Assembly (NCBI GenBank): GCA_014378955.1
Contig: JACMMQ010000277.1
Coordinates: forward strand, 1-8,422
DNA from: Clostridia bacterium
Lineage (GTDB): Bacteria > Bacillota > Clostridia > SK-Y3 > JACMMQ01
DNA length: 8,422 nt
Reading direction: 5' to 3'
Position numbers and translations under genes: made by a program. Below, piece by piece: positions 6,057 through 8,422 of this stretch (position 1 is its first letter; each line of letters starts with the position of its first letter). The notes beneath the pieces were generated by a model that made no database searches, was not told the DNA's origin, and saw only the letters and a list, made by a program, of their open reading frames with translations.

Positions 6057-7010
6057 ATGCGTGTGCTAGCAATTGATACAAGCTGTTATACCACATCCAT
6101 AGCGCTGATGGAAGATAATCACTTGCTAGCAGATGCACGCAAGGTGTTGACGGTGGACAAGGGTCAGCGTGGCTTGCGACAATCGGAGGGCATTTTTCAG
6201 CATACCAAGAATTTGCCCAGCTTGTATCATGCAATGAAAAAAACGCAAGAAATAAGTCCCTTGCAAGGGGTAGCGGTAAGCGTAAAGCCCAGAAGGGCAG
6301 AGAATTCATACATGCCAGTATTTCTAGCAGGTGAGGGAATGGGGCGAGTGGTTGCGGACAGCTTGAACGTCCAATGCATACAAACCACCCATCAAGAAGG
6401 ACATATCATGGCGGGCATCTGGTCATCACAGGCGTGGCAATTACTGAACAAGCCTTTTTTGGCGGTACATCTTTCGGGCGGAACGACGGAGATTTTACAC
6501 ATAAGTCCACAAGCGCGTCAGTTCCAAGAACAAATCATTGGCGGTACGCTGGATTTGCATGCAGGACAATTGGTGGACCGTGTGGGTGTGCGCCTAGGGC
6601 TTGACTTTCCGTGCGGACAGGCTTTGGAGCACATAGCGTTGAAAAGCCAAAATCCCATTGCTCTACCCGTGAGTACAAAAGGGATGCACCTTCATTTTTC
6701 AGGCGTAGAAACAAAGGCACAGCGCATGATAGAGGCAGGGGCAAACCATGAAGATTTGGCGGCTGGCGTTTTTATTTGCATTGCTCAAACGCTCTGTCAA
6801 TGCTTGCGTGAAGCCATGGAGCAAACGGCATTACACGATATCTTAATCGTTGGCGGTGTAGCGGCGAACAGCCTCATCCGTCAACATCTCATAAAAGCCA
6901 TGCAAAATGATTGCACGCTCCATTTTGCGAACCCAAAATATGCGACCGATAATGCGGTGGGCGTAGCGTGTATGGGCATATGGCAGCTTGGAGGTTTTGA
7001 TGCAAAATAG
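6057..7010 (+). CDS. Kae1/TsaD-like protein (M22 family), probable TsaD paralogue
   Basis: A 317-residue ASKHA-fold protein of the Kae1/TsaD/YgjD family; true TsaD makes the threonylcarbamoyl-adenosine (t6A) base of tRNA. The metal-site HxxxH is present (H112, H116), as is the distal metal Asp in ATDNAVG (D298). Nucleotide-binding motifs are LSGGTTE (139-145), GGTLDLHAGQLVD (162-174), GLDFPCG (181-187), HFSGVETK (213-220) and GGVAAN (266-271). It departs from TsaD at the start (DTSCYTTS in place of ETSCDETG). The Gly-rich GPGLxGxLxVG loop is replaced by KPRRAENSYMPVF (77-89). It is therefore probably not the housekeeping TsaD, which should be encoded elsewhere; its substrate is unknown. AGAGG (6044-6048) inside nusB precedes the ATG, and its end overlaps xseA by 11 bases. 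Confidence 0.85.
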   Translation: MRVLAIDTSCYTTSIALMEDNHLLADARKVLTVDKGQRGLRQSEGIFQHTKNLPSLYHAMKKTQEISPLQGVAVSVKPRRAENSYMPVFLAGEGMGRVVADSLNVQCIQTTHQEGHIMAGIWSSQAWQLLNKPFLAVHLSGGTTEILHISPQARQFQEQIIGGTLDLHAGQLVDRVGVRLGLDFPCGQALEHIALKSQNPIALPVSTKGMHLHFSGVETKAQRMIEAGANHEDLAAGVFICIAQTLCQCLREAMEQTALHDILIVGGVAANSLIRQHLIKAMQNDCTLHFANPKYATDNAVGVACMGIWQLGGFDAK

Positions 7011-8184
7011 AATTTTTACCATATCGGAAATAAATTTATATGTCAAGGCGATGATGGAGCAGGATTTTATCCTAACCGATGTTACGGTCAAGGGTGAAAT
7101 TTCAAACTTCAAATGGCATTCGTCCGGGCATATTTATTGTACATTAAAGGATGCACACGGTGCTATCAAGGCGGTCATGTTCAAAGGGGCAAATGCAAGG
7201 CTGAAATTTCGACCAGAGGACGGTATGAAGGTGCTTGCACGTGGCAGAATATCGGTCTATGAGCGTGACGGCATCTACCAACTTTATATAGAGGAATTAC
7301 AGCCTGACGGCGTGGGCGCATTGTATATCGCATTTGAGCAGTTAAAAGCCAAGCTTTCCGCTGAGGGCTTGTTTGATGACATGCGTAAAAAACCACTACC
7401 CAGTTTTCCTGTCACCATCGGTGTGGTTACATCCCCTACAGGGGCGGCTATTCGAGATATTTTAAACATTCTCAAAAGGCGATTTCCGTTTGGTGAGGTG
7501 CTTGTCATGCCCGTCATGGTGCAGGGTGAGCAAGCAGGGCGGTCTATTGCCGCCGCCATTCAAACGCTTAACCAAGCCAAGGCATGCGAGGTCATGATAG
7601 TGGGTCGCGGTGGCGGATCAATCGAGGATTTATGGGCATTCAATGAGGAAGTGGTCGCACGTGCAATCGCCGCTTCGGACATTCCTGTTATTTCAGCGGT
7701 GGGGCATGAAACAGACTTTACCATTGCAGATTTTGTTTGTGATTTGCGTGCACCAACCCCTTCAGCGGCGGCAGAATTAGCAGTACCTTCTATGATGGAC
7801 TTGAAGGCACAGTTTAATTATTGTCATTCTTTTTTGCTTCAAGCAATCAAGCAGGACATTGAAAACAAACGATTGACGGTCAAGCACATCGCCGCAAAGC
7901 TTATAAGCCCTCAAGAAAAAATTATCAGCCATCGCTTGATGATGGACGCCCTATCAAATCATTTAAAAAAGAATATACAAGCGGTTGTGCGTGCCAAGCG
8001 TGAGCAGTTGGCGCAAAATAGTGGCAAGCTGCATGCACTCAGCCCACTTTCAGTGTTGTCACGGGGCTATGCAATCGCAAAGACAACGGACGGCGTACTT
8101 GTGAAGTGCAAAAAGCAGGTTAAAAAGCATGATCATATCCATGTACAAGTCGCCGATGGCGAATTTGTGTGTGAAGTCATATGA
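7000..8184 (+). CDS. xseA: Exodeoxyribonuclease VII large subunit
   Basis: A 394-residue catalytic subunit of exonuclease VII, which degrades single-stranded DNA from either end to oligonucleotides. The N-terminal OB-fold DNA-binding domain spans about 5-100 (FTISEINLYVK, then VKGEISNF at 30-37). The catalytic region holds GVVTSPTGAAIRDI (141-154), VGRGGGSIEDLWAFNEE (201-217), and AVGHETDFTIADFVCDLRAP (233-252), followed by TPSAAAE. A shortened helical coiled-coil region follows, then the C-terminal SPLSVLSRGYAIA motif. It is shorter than B. subtilis (about 448) and E. coli (456) XseA, mostly in the coiled coil. I chose ATG 7000, with GGAGG (6990-6994) five bases upstream, over the in-frame TTG at 6988, which would overlap that site. 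The start lies within the end of the Kae1-like gene. Confidence 0.95.
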   Translation: MQNRIFTISEINLYVKAMMEQDFILTDVTVKGEISNFKWHSSGHIYCTLKDAHGAIKAVMFKGANARLKFRPEDGMKVLARGRISVYERDGIYQLYIEELQPDGVGALYIAFEQLKAKLSAEGLFDDMRKKPLPSFPVTIGVVTSPTGAAIRDILNILKRRFPFGEVLVMPVMVQGEQAGRSIAAAIQTLNQAKACEVMIVGRGGGSIEDLWAFNEEVVARAIAASDIPVISAVGHETDFTIADFVCDLRAPTPSAAAELAVPSMMDLKAQFNYCHSFLLQAIKQDIENKRLTVKHIAAKLISPQEKIISHRLMMDALSNHLKKNIQAVVRAKREQLAQNSGKLHALSPLSVLSRGYAIAKTTDGVLVKCKKQVKKHDHIHVQVADGEFVCEVI

Positions 8185-8201
8185 ATAAGGAGCGAACCCC
8201 A

Positions 8202-8422
8202 ATGAGCTTTGAACAAAAGATGAAAAATTTAGAGCAAATGGTGAAAACACTTGAAGATGGTGATTTGCCACTTGAAAAGGCACTGGAGAATTTCGGCGCA
8301 GGCGTAAAAATGGTGAATGAACTCAATAAGCTATTAGACCAAGCGGAGCAAAAAATCAATGTGTTGGTAAAGCAAGAGGATGGCAGCTTTGGCAAGCAAG
8401 CATTTGAATCCGAGGAGGCGTA
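8202..8422 (+). CDS. xseB: Exodeoxyribonuclease VII small subunit, stop codon cut by the window end
   Basis: 73 codons are visible, encoding the small helical subunit that binds the XseA coiled coil in several copies. Recognisable marks are the MSFEQKMKNLEQMVKTLEDG start, the LPLEKALENF motif (23-32), and the amphipathic second helix up to about residue 60. Family members are usually 70-80 residues. The window ends in TA at the next codon, so the stop is very probably TAA or TAG one base beyond the edge. AAGGAG (8187-8192) lies nine bases before ATG 8202. An in-frame ATG at 8181, overlapping the xseA stop as ATGA, would add seven residues but has no good ribosome binding site. Confidence 0.92.
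   Translation, partial: MSFEQKMKNLEQMVKTLEDGDLPLEKALENFGAGVKMVNELNKLLDQAEQKINVLVKQEDGSFGKQAFESEEA

Noticed and set aside
6988..6999. TTG start for xseA adding four residues
   Set aside because: The TTG overlaps the GGAGG that serves ATG 7000, and the N-terminus MQNRIFTISEIN fits the family.
8181..8201. Upstream ATG for xseB overlapping the xseA stop as ATGA
   Set aside because: The arrangement is possible, but there is no ribosome binding site before it, while AAGGAG fits ATG 8202 well and MSFEQKM is a typical XseB start.
1..8422. CRISPR arrays, tRNA or rRNA genes, insertion sequences, phage or defence genes
   Set aside because: I saw no spaced repeats, no cloverleaf or rRNA signatures, no transposase motifs and no compositional break. 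The window is contiguous conserved chromosomal genes.

Overview
The window reads as chromosomal DNA from an endospore-forming member of the Firmicutes, most likely a clostridial lineage. The reasons are a complete spoIIIAA-AH operon, strong AGGAGG-type ribosome binding sites, A/T-rich intergenic gaps, and a gene order different from Bacillus subtilis. As I recall it, B. subtilis has accB-accC between spoIIIAH and the Asp23 gene, and folD between nusB and xseA. Here accBC and folD are both absent, and a TsaD/Kae1-like gene sits between nusB and xseA. The genus cannot be fixed from the sequence. All convincing genes are on the + strand, and I see no RNA genes, CRISPR arrays or mobile elements.

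Positions 1-121 are intergenic. They hold an intrinsic terminator (11-60), presumably ending an upstream gene outside the window, and directly after it a sigma-E-type promoter (55-83). Positions 122-5073 carry the eight-gene spoIIIA operon, with gaps of 0 to 46 bases. Its products build the mother-cell half of the SpoIIIA-SpoIIQ channel (feeding tube) between mother cell and forespore. AA is the cytoplasmic ATPase. AB, AC, AD and AE are membrane platform and export-apparatus-like parts. AF, AG and AH are membrane-anchored proteins with ring-building domains facing the intermembrane space. A second, exact sigma-E -10 sequence lies inside the 3' end of spoIIIAF, just upstream of spoIIIAG. It resembles the internal P2 promoter described for B. 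subtilis.

Positions 5074-5587 hold a single-gene vegetative unit: an extended -10 promoter, an Asp23/Gls24-family (YqhY-like) gene and an intrinsic terminator. No terminator separates spoIIIAH from this unit, so sporulation transcripts may read into it.

Positions 5588-8422 hold a housekeeping operon with its own promoter: nusB (transcription antitermination), a Kae1-like TsaD paralogue, xseA (exonuclease VII large subunit) and xseB (small subunit). xseB runs to the last base, with its probable stop codon cut after TA. The nusB to Kae1-like gap is 3 bases and the Kae1-like gene overlaps xseA by 11 bases, so these genes are probably translationally coupled.

Most of the window is ordinary, conserved biology. 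The points most worth a second look are the paired sigma-E promoters, the terminator arm that doubles as a promoter -35 element, and the divergent TsaD paralogue embedded between nusB and xseA.
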